Source of the DNA: Rhizobium sp. L51/94
GTDB taxonomy: Bacteria; Pseudomonadota; Alphaproteobacteria; Rhizobiales; Rhizobiaceae
DNA length: 64,000 bases
Assembly (NCBI RefSeq): GCF_019355555.1
Contig: NZ_CP072142.1
Span: 682,001 to 746,000 of the forward strand
Reading direction: 5' to 3'
Each line of letters begins with the position of its first letter. Position 1 is the first letter of the stretch. Positions 1 to 9,018 of this stretch are shown in pieces. The notes beneath the pieces were generated by a model. That model did no database searches and was not told where the DNA came from. It saw only the letters and a list, made by a program, of their open reading frames with translations. A program made the translations under genes and the position numbers.

Positions 1-1
1 G

Positions 2-1063
2 TTTTTCAGCGGAGACATCATAGGCGCCGCCGAAGCCTATCGTAACCTCATCGTCGAGGCGCAGACGCATATTGGCAAGGGAAGCGATCTCGATGCCGTC
101 GGGCAGGTGCTGGAAAGCGAAATACTCTCCATGCGCGGCGAGCGGCAGGCCGCGTCATCGGCGCTATCCTGGGCTCTGCCGCATCTCGAGCGCCACGACA
201 CCTGGTTCGACCTGCTCGCCGCTGGTTTCATGGCGCAGCAGCGCGTGCACCGGCTGAACGGTCACATCATTGCGGCCCACGCCGCCATGGACAGCGCTCG
301 CGCGGTGGCTGCCCGTCGTGGCTTTGACCGCTTGACGCGGCTGATCGACGGCGAGCGTGTCACTCTGCTGATCGCCTCAGGCCACGTCGACGAAGCAGCC
401 CGATTTGCCGAGGTCCAGGGAATGAGCCGGCAAAGCGCTGCCACCGATAGTTTCAACATGTTCGCCTACCATCTGCGGGGAGCCGTGCCGGCGTTATTAT
501 GGACCCGTATCGATGCGGCGCGCGGCGAAATCGCGGCAGCGCGCGCAGGTTTTCAGCGGCTGATGGCCCAGCAGCCAGCAAAGCCGCACATCCCCCGCCG
601 TATCGAGCTCGGCTTTCTCGATATCCGCCTCCTGCTTGCCGAAGACAAGCCGCACGAGGCAGCGGCGAAACTATCGGACATGCTGCTGTCGCTGCCGGTC
701 TTCGACTACCGCGCCATACTTCTGGTGGAAGGTGCGGAATTCGCCGAGCAGCTGGTTGGCCTTGCGGCGTCAATGGACGTGCCCGACGTCGTGTCGCAAC
801 GACTTGCCGACGCTCTGAAACTCGAGCCCGAATTCGATCCGCCGGTAGAGGAGGTGGCTGTCATTGCCAAGGTCGAGCCGGGCGGACTGACGGAACGTGA
901 GCGCGGCGTCATGCAGCTACTCAGCGAAGGCCTGAGCAACAAGGAAATCGGCCGACAGCTGAGCCTCAGCGACAACACTGTCAAATTCCACCTGCGCAAC
1001 ATCTTCGCCAAGCTCAATGTCACGACACGCACCGCTGCCGTGATGGCGATCAGGCACCGCTGA
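2..1063 (+). CDS. LuxR-family transcriptional regulator, 5' end outside the window
   Basis: The frame is open from the first bases of the window, so the gene starts upstream; only about 353 C-terminal residues are visible. The last 58 residues form a LuxR/FixJ-type winged helix-turn-helix (LTERERGVMQLL, then SNKEIGRQLSLS and NTVKFHLRNIFAKL). The part before it is alpha-helical and repetitive, with no receiver domain in view, as in large MalT/LAL-type regulators that use TPR-like sensor regions. It points toward the hydantoinase operon 110 bp downstream and could be its local activator; that is inference. An internal GTG at 107 gives a shorter reading frame, but open coding sequence before it argues against that start. 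Confidence 0.85.
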   Translation, partial: FFSGDIIGAAEAYRNLIVEAQTHIGKGSDLDAVGQVLESEILSMRGERQAASSALSWALPHLERHDTWFDLLAAGFMAQQRVHRLNGHIIAAHAAMDSARAVAARRGFDRLTRLIDGERVTLLIASGHVDEAARFAEVQGMSRQSAATDSFNMFAYHLRGAVPALLWTRIDAARGEIAAARAGFQRLMAQQPAKPHIPRRIELGFLDIRLLLAEDKPHEAAAKLSDMLLSLPVFDYRAILLVEGAEFAEQLVGLAASMDVPDVVSQRLADALKLEPEFDPPVEEVAVIAKVEPGGLTERERGVMQLLSEGLSNKEIGRQLSLSDNTVKFHLRNIFAKLNVTTRTAAVMAIRHR

Positions 1064-1068
1064 CCTAT

Positions 1069-1109
1069 CCATATGGGTGGGGTGCCGCGAAGGCAGCCCA
1101 CCCATATGG
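1069..1109 (+). terminator. 13-bp perfect inverted repeat after the luxR gene
   Basis: The arms CCATATGGGTGGG (1069-1081) and CCCACCCATATGG (1097-1109) are perfectly complementary around a 15-nt loop. It begins 6 nt after the stop codon. There is no T-run after either arm, so it may act as a Rho-assisted terminator, an mRNA-stabilising hairpin, or a DNA operator for the operon that begins at 1173. Confidence 0.55.
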
Positions 1110-1144
1110 CAGGCTACCCGCAATGCGCGAGGTCGCTTAATCTG

Positions 1145-1166
1145 CCCTCAATATGAATGATGAGGG
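1145..1166 (+). promoter_or_regulatory. Hairpin that would sequester the hyuB ribosome-binding site
   Basis: CCCTCA (1145-1150) can pair with TGAGGG (1161-1166) across a 10-nt loop. The second arm contains the GAGGG Shine-Dalgarno that serves the ATG at 1173. Pairing would hide the ribosome-binding site, so translation of the first operon gene may depend on opening this stem. The stem is short (6 bp) and this is inference. Confidence 0.35.
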
Positions 1167-1172
1167 TAGAAA

Positions 1173-2867
1173 ATGACCCCAGGGAACATGACTGTCGATC
1201 CCGTTACTCAGGAGATCATCGAAGGTAAGCTTATGGCGACCGTCGACGAGATGGGGATCGTCATGGCGCGCACGAGCATGAGCCCCGTGATCTACGAGGT
1301 GCTGGATTTTGCCTGCGGCCTGCTGACGGCTGAGGGGGAACTCGTTGCCCAGATGAATGGCATCACCCTATTTACCGGCACGTTTGGCGTCCAGGTAAAG
1401 GCGCTGATCGGTAGATTTGACGGCAATCTTGTCGATGGCGATATCCTGCTTTCGAACGACCCCTACGCCGGCGGCACGCACGCTTGCGACTTTGCCATCG
1501 TCAAGCCGCTGTTCGCCGATGGTACGATCGTCGCCTATGCGATCAACGTCGCCCACTATCTCGACGTCGGTGGATCGGTGCCCGGCAGCCTTGCGCCGGA
1601 TGCCACCTCGGTCTTTCAGGAAGGCCTGCGGCTGCCCGGCGTTAAGGTAGTGCGCTCGGACGTGTTTTCCGACGAAATCCTCCACATCATCAGTGAAAAC
1701 GTCCGCCTGCCCGAGATCGCGCTTGGTGACCTCAATGCGCAGGTCGCGACGGTGCGTGTGGCGGCGCGGCGGATGATGGAGCTATCGGCGAAATACGGCT
1801 CCGAAACGGTTCGTGCTGCGTTCACCAGTTTGCTCGATGCCAGCGAAAAGCGCAGCCGGGCTGCCATCTCCCTCATCCCCGACGGCTGTTACGAGGCAAC
1901 CGATATCATCGATGGCGACGGCGTCAGTTCGGCGCCTATTTTCGTCAAAGTTGCCGTGACGATTTCCGGGGACAGCATTACAGCCGATTTCACCGGGTGT
2001 CCGCCGGCCGTGGCCGGACCTATCAACTGTGCACGCGGCGCGCTGCAGTCCGCAGTCAAGACCATCGTCAAGGCAATGGTCGGGCCGCAGGAGCCCTCCA
2101 ACGAAGGCTGGTTCCGGCCGCTGACGGTGATCGCGCCGTCCGGTACGCTGTTTACGGCTGAAAAACCCTCGCCGACGGGTTGGTACTACGAGGGATCGGT
2201 GCATGCATCGGAGCTGGTCTGGAAGGCGCTCGCCGCCCTGGTGCCGTCGCGATTTTCCGCCGGTTCCTATTCCAGTCTTTGCGTCGTCTATATTTCCGGC
2301 AGGGATGCCAACGGGCAACCGTTTATCCATATCGAGCCGCATCACGGCGGCTGGGGTGCCAGTGAGCATCGAGATGGCGCCAATGCTGTCATCGCACTCA
2401 CCGACGGCGACACCTACAACTATTCTGTCGAGCTGATCGAAGCCCGTTTCCCGTTGCGCGTCAAACGCTATGCCTTGAACGTCGAGGGTGGAACCGGCGA
2501 GGGGCGCCGACGCGGCGGCTTCGGCATCGTGCGTGAGTACGAGATCTTGAGCGGCGGTGCATCGGCCTACGGCAGCTTCGGACGCACCAGCACCCTTCCA
2601 TGGGGCATGGATGGCGGCGGAAGCGGCACTGCGAATGTGCTGCAGATTGCGCCGGCAGATCGAGGTGCGCCGCAATCGCATGGCCGCGTCGCCCATATCG
2701 ATCTTGCGACCGGCGACATCCTGCGGGTTGTCACCGGCGGCGGCGGCGGATGGGGAGACGCGCGCGACCGCGAAACCTTCAAGATCGAACAGGATCTGCA
2801 GGACGGATTTTTGACGGAGGCCGACGCGTCCAGGCTTTACGGATACAAGAGAAGGATTGCGGGATGA
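1173..2867 (+). CDS. Hydantoinase B/oxoprolinase family protein (HyuB type)
   Basis: 564 residues, the usual size for the HyuB subunit of ATP-dependent hydantoinase/5-oxoprolinase/acetone-carboxylase-type enzymes. Family hallmarks are NDPYAGGTH at residues 95-103, PHHGGWGASEHRDG in the C-terminal half, and the glycine-rich segment PWGMDGGGSGT. It pairs with HyuA, whose start overlaps its stop by ATGA (4 nt). The start at 1173 has GAGGG six nt upstream; an alternative ATG at 1188 (MTVDPV) also fits the family start and has AGGGA close by. The ring substrate cannot be read from the sequence; hydantoins, N-methylhydantoin or 5-oxoproline are the family options. Confidence 0.9.
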   Translation: MTPGNMTVDPVTQEIIEGKLMATVDEMGIVMARTSMSPVIYEVLDFACGLLTAEGELVAQMNGITLFTGTFGVQVKALIGRFDGNLVDGDILLSNDPYAGGTHACDFAIVKPLFADGTIVAYAINVAHYLDVGGSVPGSLAPDATSVFQEGLRLPGVKVVRSDVFSDEILHIISENVRLPEIALGDLNAQVATVRVAARRMMELSAKYGSETVRAAFTSLLDASEKRSRAAISLIPDGCYEATDIIDGDGVSSAPIFVKVAVTISGDSITADFTGCPPAVAGPINCARGALQSAVKTIVKAMVGPQEPSNEGWFRPLTVIAPSGTLFTAEKPSPTGWYYEGSVHASELVWKALAALVPSRFSAGSYSSLCVVYISGRDANGQPFIHIEPHHGGWGASEHRDGANAVIALTDGDTYNYSVELIEARFPLRVKRYALNVEGGTGEGRRRGGFGIVREYEILSGGASAYGSFGRTSTLPWGMDGGGSGTANVLQIAPADRGAPQSHGRVAHIDLATGDILRVVTGGGGGWGDARDRETFKIEQDLQDGFLTEADASRLYGYKRRIAG

Positions 2868-4921
2868 TCAGACTTGCAACGGATGTGGGGGGCACGTTCA
2901 CGGACCTCGTCGGCTATGACGAGCAGAGTGGCGAATTGTTCACCGCCAAGAGCCTGACGACTGTCGACGACCAGTCGATCGGCGTACTCGACGCCATCGC
3001 TGCTGCCGAAGCGAAAGACGGGTTGCGCACGCGGGACGTGACATTTTTTGCCCATGGCGGCACGACGGTCATCAATGCCATCACCGAGAGAAAGGGCGTG
3101 CGTACTGCGCTGGTGACCACTGCCGGCTTCCGCGACGTTCTGGAAATCGGCCGCGGCAACCGGCCCGATCTCTATAACCTCCAGTTTCACAGCCCCGAGC
3201 CATTCGTCCCCCGGCATCTCCGTTTCGAGGTTCGGGAACGCCTTGATGCTTCCGGCAAGGTGCTCATGCCGCTGGAATGCGACGACCTGCGGCCGATCAT
3301 CGCGAAATGCCTTGAAGAGGATGTCGATGCTGTCGCCATTCTCTTTCTCCACAGCTACGCGAACCCCGAGCACGAGATCCTGTGTGCCGATATTCTGGCC
3401 GATGCGCTGCCATTTACGACCATCTGTGCGAGCCATGAGGTCTCGCGGCAGTGGCGGGAGTACGAGCGCTCGAACACAGTCGTGCTGAATGCCTATGTGC
3501 AGCCAATCATTCGCAACTACTTTGCCCAGCTGGAAAGCTCTCTGACGGGTCGTAACCTGACCTGCCCCTATTACGCGATGCAATCGAACGGCGGGATCTC
3601 GACGTTCGACCAGGCCGTCAACAGCCCGCTGACTTTGGTGGAGTCGGGACCGGCGGGCGGTGTCGCCGGTGCGGCACGTATTGGTACCGCCATCGGCGAA
3701 AGTGAGGTTCTGTCGCTGGACGTCGGGGGCACGACGGCAAAATGCTCGCTGATCCACGATGGCCGCCCGACCCTGAATGTCGAATACAAACTGGAACATA
3801 CACGGATCGCGCCCGGCCATGCCATCCAGGTCCCGGTCGTCGATATCGTCGAAATCGGCTCCGGCGGTGGCTCAATTGCGCGCATCGACGATCGCGGCGC
3901 GCTAATCGTGGGTCCGCAAAGTGCCGGCTCGACACCGGGTCCAGCCTGCTACGGGCGCGGCGGCACGCAACCGACATTGTCCGATGCCATCCTCGCCATA
4001 GGCATCTTCGATCCCGCAACATTTGCCGGCGGCAGCATGCATCTGGACAAACGGAAGGCGGACGAAGCGATCGCGACTGTGGCTGGGCCGCTGGGGCTGA
4101 GCATCGAGGATGCAGCACTGGCGATCATCGATATTGCCCATGCGAGCATGATCAATGCCCTCAAGCTGGTGACCGTCCAGCGCGGTCACGATCCGCGCGA
4201 CGCCGTCTTTGTTGTCAGCGGCGGTGCCGGACCTGCGCTCGCGACCCGTCTCGGCCGCGATCTCAGCGTCAAGGCGACGATCATCCCGCCGCATCCCGGG
4301 ATCTTTTCCGCATGGGGCATGCTGGCGGCAGAACCTCGGGCGGATTTTCGCGGCACTTGGTTCGCGCAGTTGTCGGCAGGCGCTCTGGCAGAGCTGGCGC
4401 CACGGTTCGAGAGCCTGGAGAGGGAGGCCATTGCCTACTTCGCCAAGGGCCAGGAGGCCAATATCAGGTTCACCTATCAGCTCGAAGCGCGGTATCGCGG
4501 ACAGGAGCATGGCGTCTATGTGCAATTCCAGCGCGAAGACAACGTCGACAGCCTTGCGGAACGCTTCCATGCGGCGCATGAACGATCTTATTCATTCAGG
4601 CTCGCGGATGCGGCTATCGAGATTACGACACTGCACCTCGAAGCGGTCCTGAACGGAACGGTCATCGCCTTGCCGAAGATAAAGTCGGCCGTCGAGCGCG
4701 TCGCGCCCGGCGGACAGAGAAATGTCTATTTTGGCGGTCCGAAGGGATGGATCCGTTGCCCCGTCTATGCGCGTGACAAGCTCTGCGGCGGCCAGCAGAT
4801 CGAAGGGCCGGCTATCGTGGAGGAGGCGACGGCAACGACCTTGATCCAGGAAAATCAGACATTGAACGTCACGGATAATGGTATTCTGATTGTTCGCGAA
4901 ACCAGCGCCAGGGCAGGGTAA
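2864..4921 (+). CDS. Hydantoinase A/oxoprolinase family protein (HyuA type)
   Basis: 685 residues from the ATG that overlaps the hyuB stop. It has the N-terminal ATPase-like signature DVGGTFTDLVGYD at residues 7-19, the second phosphate-binding motif SLDVGGTTAKCSL and the intervening ESGPAGGVAGA, typical of the actin-fold HyuA subunit. In this family HyuA provides ATP-dependent activation and HyuB the rest of the ring-opening site. Open coding sequence extends upstream of 2864 in this frame, but the family start MIRLATDVGG and the 4-nt overlap fix the start. Transporter genes follow 2 nt downstream, so all six genes to 8957 are likely one transcript. Confidence 0.92.
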   Translation: MIRLATDVGGTFTDLVGYDEQSGELFTAKSLTTVDDQSIGVLDAIAAAEAKDGLRTRDVTFFAHGGTTVINAITERKGVRTALVTTAGFRDVLEIGRGNRPDLYNLQFHSPEPFVPRHLRFEVRERLDASGKVLMPLECDDLRPIIAKCLEEDVDAVAILFLHSYANPEHEILCADILADALPFTTICASHEVSRQWREYERSNTVVLNAYVQPIIRNYFAQLESSLTGRNLTCPYYAMQSNGGISTFDQAVNSPLTLVESGPAGGVAGAARIGTAIGESEVLSLDVGGTTAKCSLIHDGRPTLNVEYKLEHTRIAPGHAIQVPVVDIVEIGSGGGSIARIDDRGALIVGPQSAGSTPGPACYGRGGTQPTLSDAILAIGIFDPATFAGGSMHLDKRKADEAIATVAGPLGLSIEDAALAIIDIAHASMINALKLVTVQRGHDPRDAVFVVSGGAGPALATRLGRDLSVKATIIPPHPGIFSAWGMLAAEPRADFRGTWFAQLSAGALAELAPRFESLEREAIAYFAKGQEANIRFTYQLEARYRGQEHGVYVQFQREDNVDSLAERFHAAHERSYSFRLADAAIEITTLHLEAVLNGTVIALPKIKSAVERVAPGGQRNVYFGGPKGWIRCPVYARDKLCGGQQIEGPAIVEEATATTLIQENQTLNVTDNGILIVRETSARAG

Positions 4922-4923
4922 AG

Positions 4924-5982
4924 ATGGCGATATCCATCCAGATCGATCATGTCAGCAGGGAGTATGGACCTGTCAGGGCACTAGACGACGTGACGCTCGA
5001 GATCAAGGCGGGTGAATTCTTCACGCTGCTTGGATCCTCCGGATGCGGGAAAAGCTCGCTCTTGAAGCTGATCGGCGGCTTTGACCGCCAGACCTCGGGT
5101 CGTATTGCGTTCGACGGCAAGGATGTCGGCGATGTTCCGGCCAATCGCCGGCCGGTCAATACGGTCTTCCAGAACCTGGCATTGTTTCCGCATATGAGCG
5201 TTGCCCAGAATATCGGTTACGGGCTTCGTCTGAAGGGGATGTCCAATGCCGCACTTCAGGCAAAAGTAGACGATGCGCTGGATCTTGTCGAACTCTCCGG
5301 CTTCGGCCCACGCGACGTCAATCTGCTCTCCGGCGGCCAGCGGCAACGGGTGGCGCTCGCCCGCGCCCTGGTCATGGAGCCGGGGATCCTGCTTCTGGAC
5401 GAACCCCTGACTGGGCTGGACGAACGCTTGCGCCAGCAGATGCGCGACGAATTCGGACGCTTGCACAAGCGCACCGGCGCAACCTTCATTCTGGTCACAC
5501 ATAATCAGGATGAGGCCCTCAGCCTCTCTGATCGCATGGCGGTCATGCATCGCGGCCGCATAGAGCAGGTCGACGTGCCGGCGCGGTTTTTCGAGGCGCC
5601 CGCCAATGCCTTCGTCGCCCGCTTTGTCGGCATCGACACGGTCCTGCGGCCGGAGGCGGTGATGTCGGCGGGCGATCATGCGCAGGCGTCTATCGCCGGT
5701 CAGATGATGCCCGTGCGCATGGCCGGACCTTTGGACACAACTGCAAGCGTCGTTGCCATCCGGCCGGACCGGTTGTTTGTGGCGCCGTCGGGCGCGTCCC
5801 CGTCGCTGCGGCTCACCGTGGTCGGCACGACATTCAGGGGACTGCACCGCGATCTGAAACTCGCCTTTGCCGATGGGCAGACGCTGATGATTGCGATTGA
5901 TGCTGATCGTGCGGATCTCGCGATCGGGCAGGAGGTTTCGGTCGGCCTGAAGCCCGATGCTGCCGTTCTGATTGCAAGTTAG
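4924..5982 (+). CDS. ABC importer ATPase, spermidine/putrescine (PotA) type
   Basis: 352 residues with Walker A GSSGCGKSS at 37-45, Q-loop region FQNLALFPHM, signature LLSGGQRQRVALARAL, Walker B ILLLDEP and H-loop LVTHNQDEAL. A C-terminal TOBE-like regulatory domain follows from about residue 240. This arrangement is typical of the CUT1/polyamine/iron ATPases (PotA, PotG, FbpC). It starts 2 nt after hyuA and precedes a matching binding protein and two permeases, so it energises uptake of the compound that HyuAB opens, or of a related amine or carboxylate. Confidence 0.93.
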   Translation: MAISIQIDHVSREYGPVRALDDVTLEIKAGEFFTLLGSSGCGKSSLLKLIGGFDRQTSGRIAFDGKDVGDVPANRRPVNTVFQNLALFPHMSVAQNIGYGLRLKGMSNAALQAKVDDALDLVELSGFGPRDVNLLSGGQRQRVALARALVMEPGILLLDEPLTGLDERLRQQMRDEFGRLHKRTGATFILVTHNQDEALSLSDRMAVMHRGRIEQVDVPARFFEAPANAFVARFVGIDTVLRPEAVMSAGDHAQASIAGQMMPVRMAGPLDTTASVVAIRPDRLFVAPSGASPSLRLTVVGTTFRGLHRDLKLAFADGQTLMIAIDADRADLAIGQEVSVGLKPDAAVLIAS

Positions 5983-6049
5983 AGACTGCCGCCTGACGGT
6001 TTCGCAGGCTGCTCGAGCAATGCATGCCAACAAAAAAAGGGGAATGACA

Positions 6050-7225
6050 ATGACGATCCATGACAGACCACTTTCATCCAATCGGCACAGCAATGTGCAG
6101 CGCCGCGATTTCCTCAAGATGATGGGCGCAGGTGCTGCACTGTCTGCCGGCGGCCTGGGTTTCGCCTCGCGTCTTGCCGCACAAGAGGCTCGCACGGTTG
6201 CCTTCTGGGCTACGGCAACGCTGGACATCGGCGACAAATGGCAGGCGTTTGCCACGCAAAGCGGCGTGACGCCTGAGTTTACCGACAACGGCAACGACCT
6301 CGGCCCGGTGATCGCCCGCCTCGCGGCCGGCAATGCCAACGATCTCTTCGATGTCGGCGGCTTCCAGGGCGGCGCCGAAAAGGAACTTGCACGCCAGGGC
6401 GTCATCGTTCCCTGGGACCTTGCAAAGATCCCGAACTATGAGAGCCTGTGGCAGTGGGCAAAGAACATCCCCTACTTGAAGCAGGACGGAAAGCAGTACG
6501 GCATTCCGACCGTGGTCAACGCCGACTCGATCATCTACCGGCCCGACAAATTGGGCAAGATCGACAGCTACGGTGCGATCTTCGATCCGAAGCTGAAAGG
6601 TCGCGTTGCGATGGAGGATGCGTGGATCAACAGCGCCATTTTCACTGCCATGTACCTGAAGGAAAGCGAAAGCAAGCCGATCGTTGATCCCGGCAACCTG
6701 ACCGAGTCCGAACTCGGAATGGTCATGGAGTTCCTGATCAAGCACAAGACCGACGGCCAGTTCCGCACGTTCTGGAATGGCTGGGAGCAGGGTGTGCAAC
6801 TCGTTGCCGACCAAGAGGTCGACGCGATGACCGGATGGGAGCCGATTGTCTATGAAGGTCGCAAGCGCGGGCTCCAGGTGGAATATGCCGCCCCCGTCGA
6901 AGGATACGAGGGCTGGGGCAACAACACCGTTCTCCTCAAGGGGGCTGCAGATCGCGGTGTAGCCGACGCTGCGCATGGCTTCGTCAATGGCCTGCTAGGC
7001 GGCCTCTACGGCTGCGAGCTCGGCCAGGCGCGCGGCTATCTCGTGCCGACCGACAACAATGTCGCCTATGCCAAGGCGCATCCGGAGGAGTACAAGCCGG
7101 AAGAGGTGGAGAAGCTGGCGGAACACGTGAAAGCCAAGTTCGCCGGCAAGATCTACTGGCAGAACGCCCGGCCGGATAATTTCCAACTCTACGAAGAGTG
7201 GTGGCAGAAGCTGCGCAACGCCTGA
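6050..7225 (+). CDS. Tat-exported polyamine-type solute-binding protein (PotD-like)
   Basis: 391 residues. The leader contains a twin-arginine motif, QRRDFLKMMG, followed by a hydrophobic stretch and LAAQEA, so export in folded form by Tat is expected. The mature part is a type-2 periplasmic binding fold of the PotD/PotF class (NADSIIYRPDKLG, WINSAIFTAMYLKES, GWGNNTVLL). AGGGG at 6038-6042 is 7 nt from the ATG at 6050; an ATG at 6044 and an upstream TTG are too close to, or lack, this site. It would capture the substrate for the permeases downstream. Binding residues do not allow a substrate to be named. Confidence 0.9.
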   Translation: MTIHDRPLSSNRHSNVQRRDFLKMMGAGAALSAGGLGFASRLAAQEARTVAFWATATLDIGDKWQAFATQSGVTPEFTDNGNDLGPVIARLAAGNANDLFDVGGFQGGAEKELARQGVIVPWDLAKIPNYESLWQWAKNIPYLKQDGKQYGIPTVVNADSIIYRPDKLGKIDSYGAIFDPKLKGRVAMEDAWINSAIFTAMYLKESESKPIVDPGNLTESELGMVMEFLIKHKTDGQFRTFWNGWEQGVQLVADQEVDAMTGWEPIVYEGRKRGLQVEYAAPVEGYEGWGNNTVLLKGAADRGVADAAHGFVNGLLGGLYGCELGQARGYLVPTDNNVAYAKAHPEEYKPEEVEKLAEHVKAKFAGKIYWQNARPDNFQLYEEWWQKLRNA

Positions 7226-7236
7226 GCCCCACAATC

Positions 7237-7264
7237 GGCAGCGGTCGTTTTCACCGCCGCTGCC
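7237..7264 (+). promoter_or_regulatory. Intercistronic hairpin after the binding-protein gene
   Basis: GGCAGCGG (7237-7244) and CCGCTGCC (7257-7264) pair across 12 nt in the gap between the binding protein and the first permease. It is followed by the GGAG that serves the next gene. Such hairpins often protect the upstream binding-protein message from 3' decay and so raise its level over the permeases. Confidence 0.55.
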
Positions 7265-7284
7265 ACCGAACCCCGGAGATGCCG

Positions 7285-8154
7285 ATGGTCAGATTGCGCC
7301 TGCCCCTATCGTCGATGCTGATGACGCCGCCGCTCCTGGCGATCCTGACGCTTGGGCTGGTGCCGCTGACCGTCGTTATCGTCTGGAGTTTCTGGAGCTG
7401 GGATCCGCAGACCTACTGGATTAAACCGGATCTGAACCCCGCCGGATACGAGGCCATTCTGGACGCGGGCCGATGGACTGTCATCGTTTCGACGCTGGTG
7501 AAGGCTTTTGCCACGGCATTCCTCTGTCTGCTGATTGCCTATCCCACCGCCTATGCGATCCATTTCCTCGCCGGCCGGCGGTTGAGCATCCTGCTTCTGG
7601 CGCTGATCACCACTCCCTTTTTCACGTCATACCTCATCCGCTCCTTTTCCTGGCGGCTGGTGCTCGGGCGCACGGGTGTGATCAACACGTTGCTGCAGGA
7701 TTTCGGCATCACCCACGCACCCCTCGACTGGTTGCTTTTCAGCAATTTCGCGGTCGTGGTGGGGCTTGTTGCGTCCTATCTGCCTTTCGCGATCTTTCCG
7801 TTGCTGCTGTCGATGCGGCGCGTTGATCCGACATTGCTGGCGGCTGCTCAGGATCTCGGCGCCGGCTTCTGGAGAAGCCTTGCGACCGTCCTCATTCCCC
7901 TGACCTTATCGGGCATCTTTGCCGGCTTCCTGTTCGTCTTCGTCATGGTGGTCGGGTCTTCGACAGAGGTCCAGATGCTCGGCGGCGCGGGCGCTTCCAT
8001 CGTTTCTGTGATGATCAACGACGTCATGCGTGTCGCCAACTATCCGTTGGCATTTGCAATTTCGACGGTGGTGCTTGCTGTCATCTTCGGTCTGGTGCTG
8101 GTCGGCAACCGGCTTTTCGACCTTGCCTCGCTCTTCGAGGATCAGTCGCCATGA
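7285..8154 (+). CDS. ABC importer permease, PotB type
   Basis: 289 residues, about six hydrophobic membrane segments, with the inner-membrane coupling region around AAAQDLGAGFWRSLATVLIPL (EAA-like loop contacting the ATPase). PotB/PotH-type proteins are this long. GGAG at 7275-7278 lies 6 nt before the chosen ATG at 7285; the ATG at 7279 touches the site. Its stop overlaps the start of the second permease by 4 nt. Confidence 0.92.
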   Translation: MVRLRLPLSSMLMTPPLLAILTLGLVPLTVVIVWSFWSWDPQTYWIKPDLNPAGYEAILDAGRWTVIVSTLVKAFATAFLCLLIAYPTAYAIHFLAGRRLSILLLALITTPFFTSYLIRSFSWRLVLGRTGVINTLLQDFGITHAPLDWLLFSNFAVVVGLVASYLPFAIFPLLLSMRRVDPTLLAAAQDLGAGFWRSLATVLIPLTLSGIFAGFLFVFVMVVGSSTEVQMLGGAGASIVSVMINDVMRVANYPLAFAISTVVLAVIFGLVLVGNRLFDLASLFEDQSP

Positions 8155-8957
8155 TGATCCGTGAAGGACTTTCCAACCGCATCCTGCTCTGGGTCGTCAC
8201 CATTGCGGGACTACTCGTCATCTACGCGCCGCCACTCTATCTGCTTGCCGTGTCGTTCAATCCGGCGCTGCAGCCGGGTCTTCCGAGCCTCTCCAACCTC
8301 AGTCTTCAGTGGTACCTCGCGCTGCCTAAGGAAACAGCGCTGATATCGGCGTTGGAGCAGTCCCTGATCATTGCGACGGTCACGGCGGTTCTGGCGACAG
8401 GGATGTCGCTGCTCGCAGGCCTTGCCTATTTCGAATTGCGAGCCCGGCGGCGGGCATGGTTCCTGACCGTCATCCTGCCGATGTTCGTGCCGGGCGTGAT
8501 CCAGGGGCTGGCTCTGTCGGCCGTTTTCACGCGCGCCGGTATCAAGGCGTCGAGCATGACGGTCATCGCAGGCCATGTGCTGTGGGCGATGCCGTTCGCC
8601 TTCGTCGTTATCCTGACGAGCTTTGCTGCCGTGCGCCGGTCCTATCTCGTCGCGGCCGCCGATCTCGGCGCCACCCGCTGGCGCCAGTTCATCGATATCA
8701 CCTTGCCGCTTATCCGGCCGGGCCTGATAAGCGCTTTCATATTTTCTTTCCTGCTTTCACTGAACGAATTCACCCGGGCCTTCTATCTGGCAGGCCGCCA
8801 GAACACGCTTCCGGTGGTGCTGTTCGGCAAGATGAATTCCGGTGCGTCGCCAGTCATCTACGCGATGTCCGGCGCCATATTCCTGGTGTCGGTCGCCTGC
8901 GTCACGCTCATCGCAATCCGCTCTCTCATTCGCAGGTCAGAACCGGCGACCGGCTGA
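8151..8957 (+). CDS. ABC importer permease, PotC type
   Basis: 268 residues and about six membrane segments, with the EAA-like loop AAADLGATRWRQFIDITLPL near residue 165-185. It begins with ATGA overlap on the previous permease stop, so the two are translationally coupled. It is the last gene of the hydantoinase-transporter operon; a stem-loop follows 12 nt after the stop. Confidence 0.92.
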   Translation: MMIREGLSNRILLWVVTIAGLLVIYAPPLYLLAVSFNPALQPGLPSLSNLSLQWYLALPKETALISALEQSLIIATVTAVLATGMSLLAGLAYFELRARRRAWFLTVILPMFVPGVIQGLALSAVFTRAGIKASSMTVIAGHVLWAMPFAFVVILTSFAAVRRSYLVAAADLGATRWRQFIDITLPLIRPGLISAFIFSFLLSLNEFTRAFYLAGRQNTLPVVLFGKMNSGASPVIYAMSGAIFLVSVACVTLIAIRSLIRRSEPATG

Positions 8958-8969
8958 TTGCGCCGGAAA

Positions 8970-8990
8970 GGGCGCTGGAAGCCAGCGCCC
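8970..8990. terminator. Strong GC hairpin between convergent genes
   Basis: GGGCGCTGG (8970-8978) and CCAGCGCCC (8982-8990) form a perfect 9-bp stem with a 3-nt loop. It sits between the end of the plus-strand transporter operon and the end of the minus-strand small heat-shock gene. Read on the minus strand the stem runs into CCCTTTCC, a weak T-tract, so it could end both transcripts. Confidence 0.6.
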
Positions 8991-9018
8991 CCCAATGCTC
9001 ATATGTTCACTGACATCC

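Noticed and set aside
1782..2696. Long open frame (304 codons) on the minus strand inside hyuB
   Set aside because: It is antisense to a well-conserved family protein, has no family motif and no ribosome site; a GC-rich codon-bias shadow.
2837..3820. Open frame of 327 codons antisense to hyuA
   Set aside because: Same reason; the plus-strand frame carries HyuA motifs throughout.
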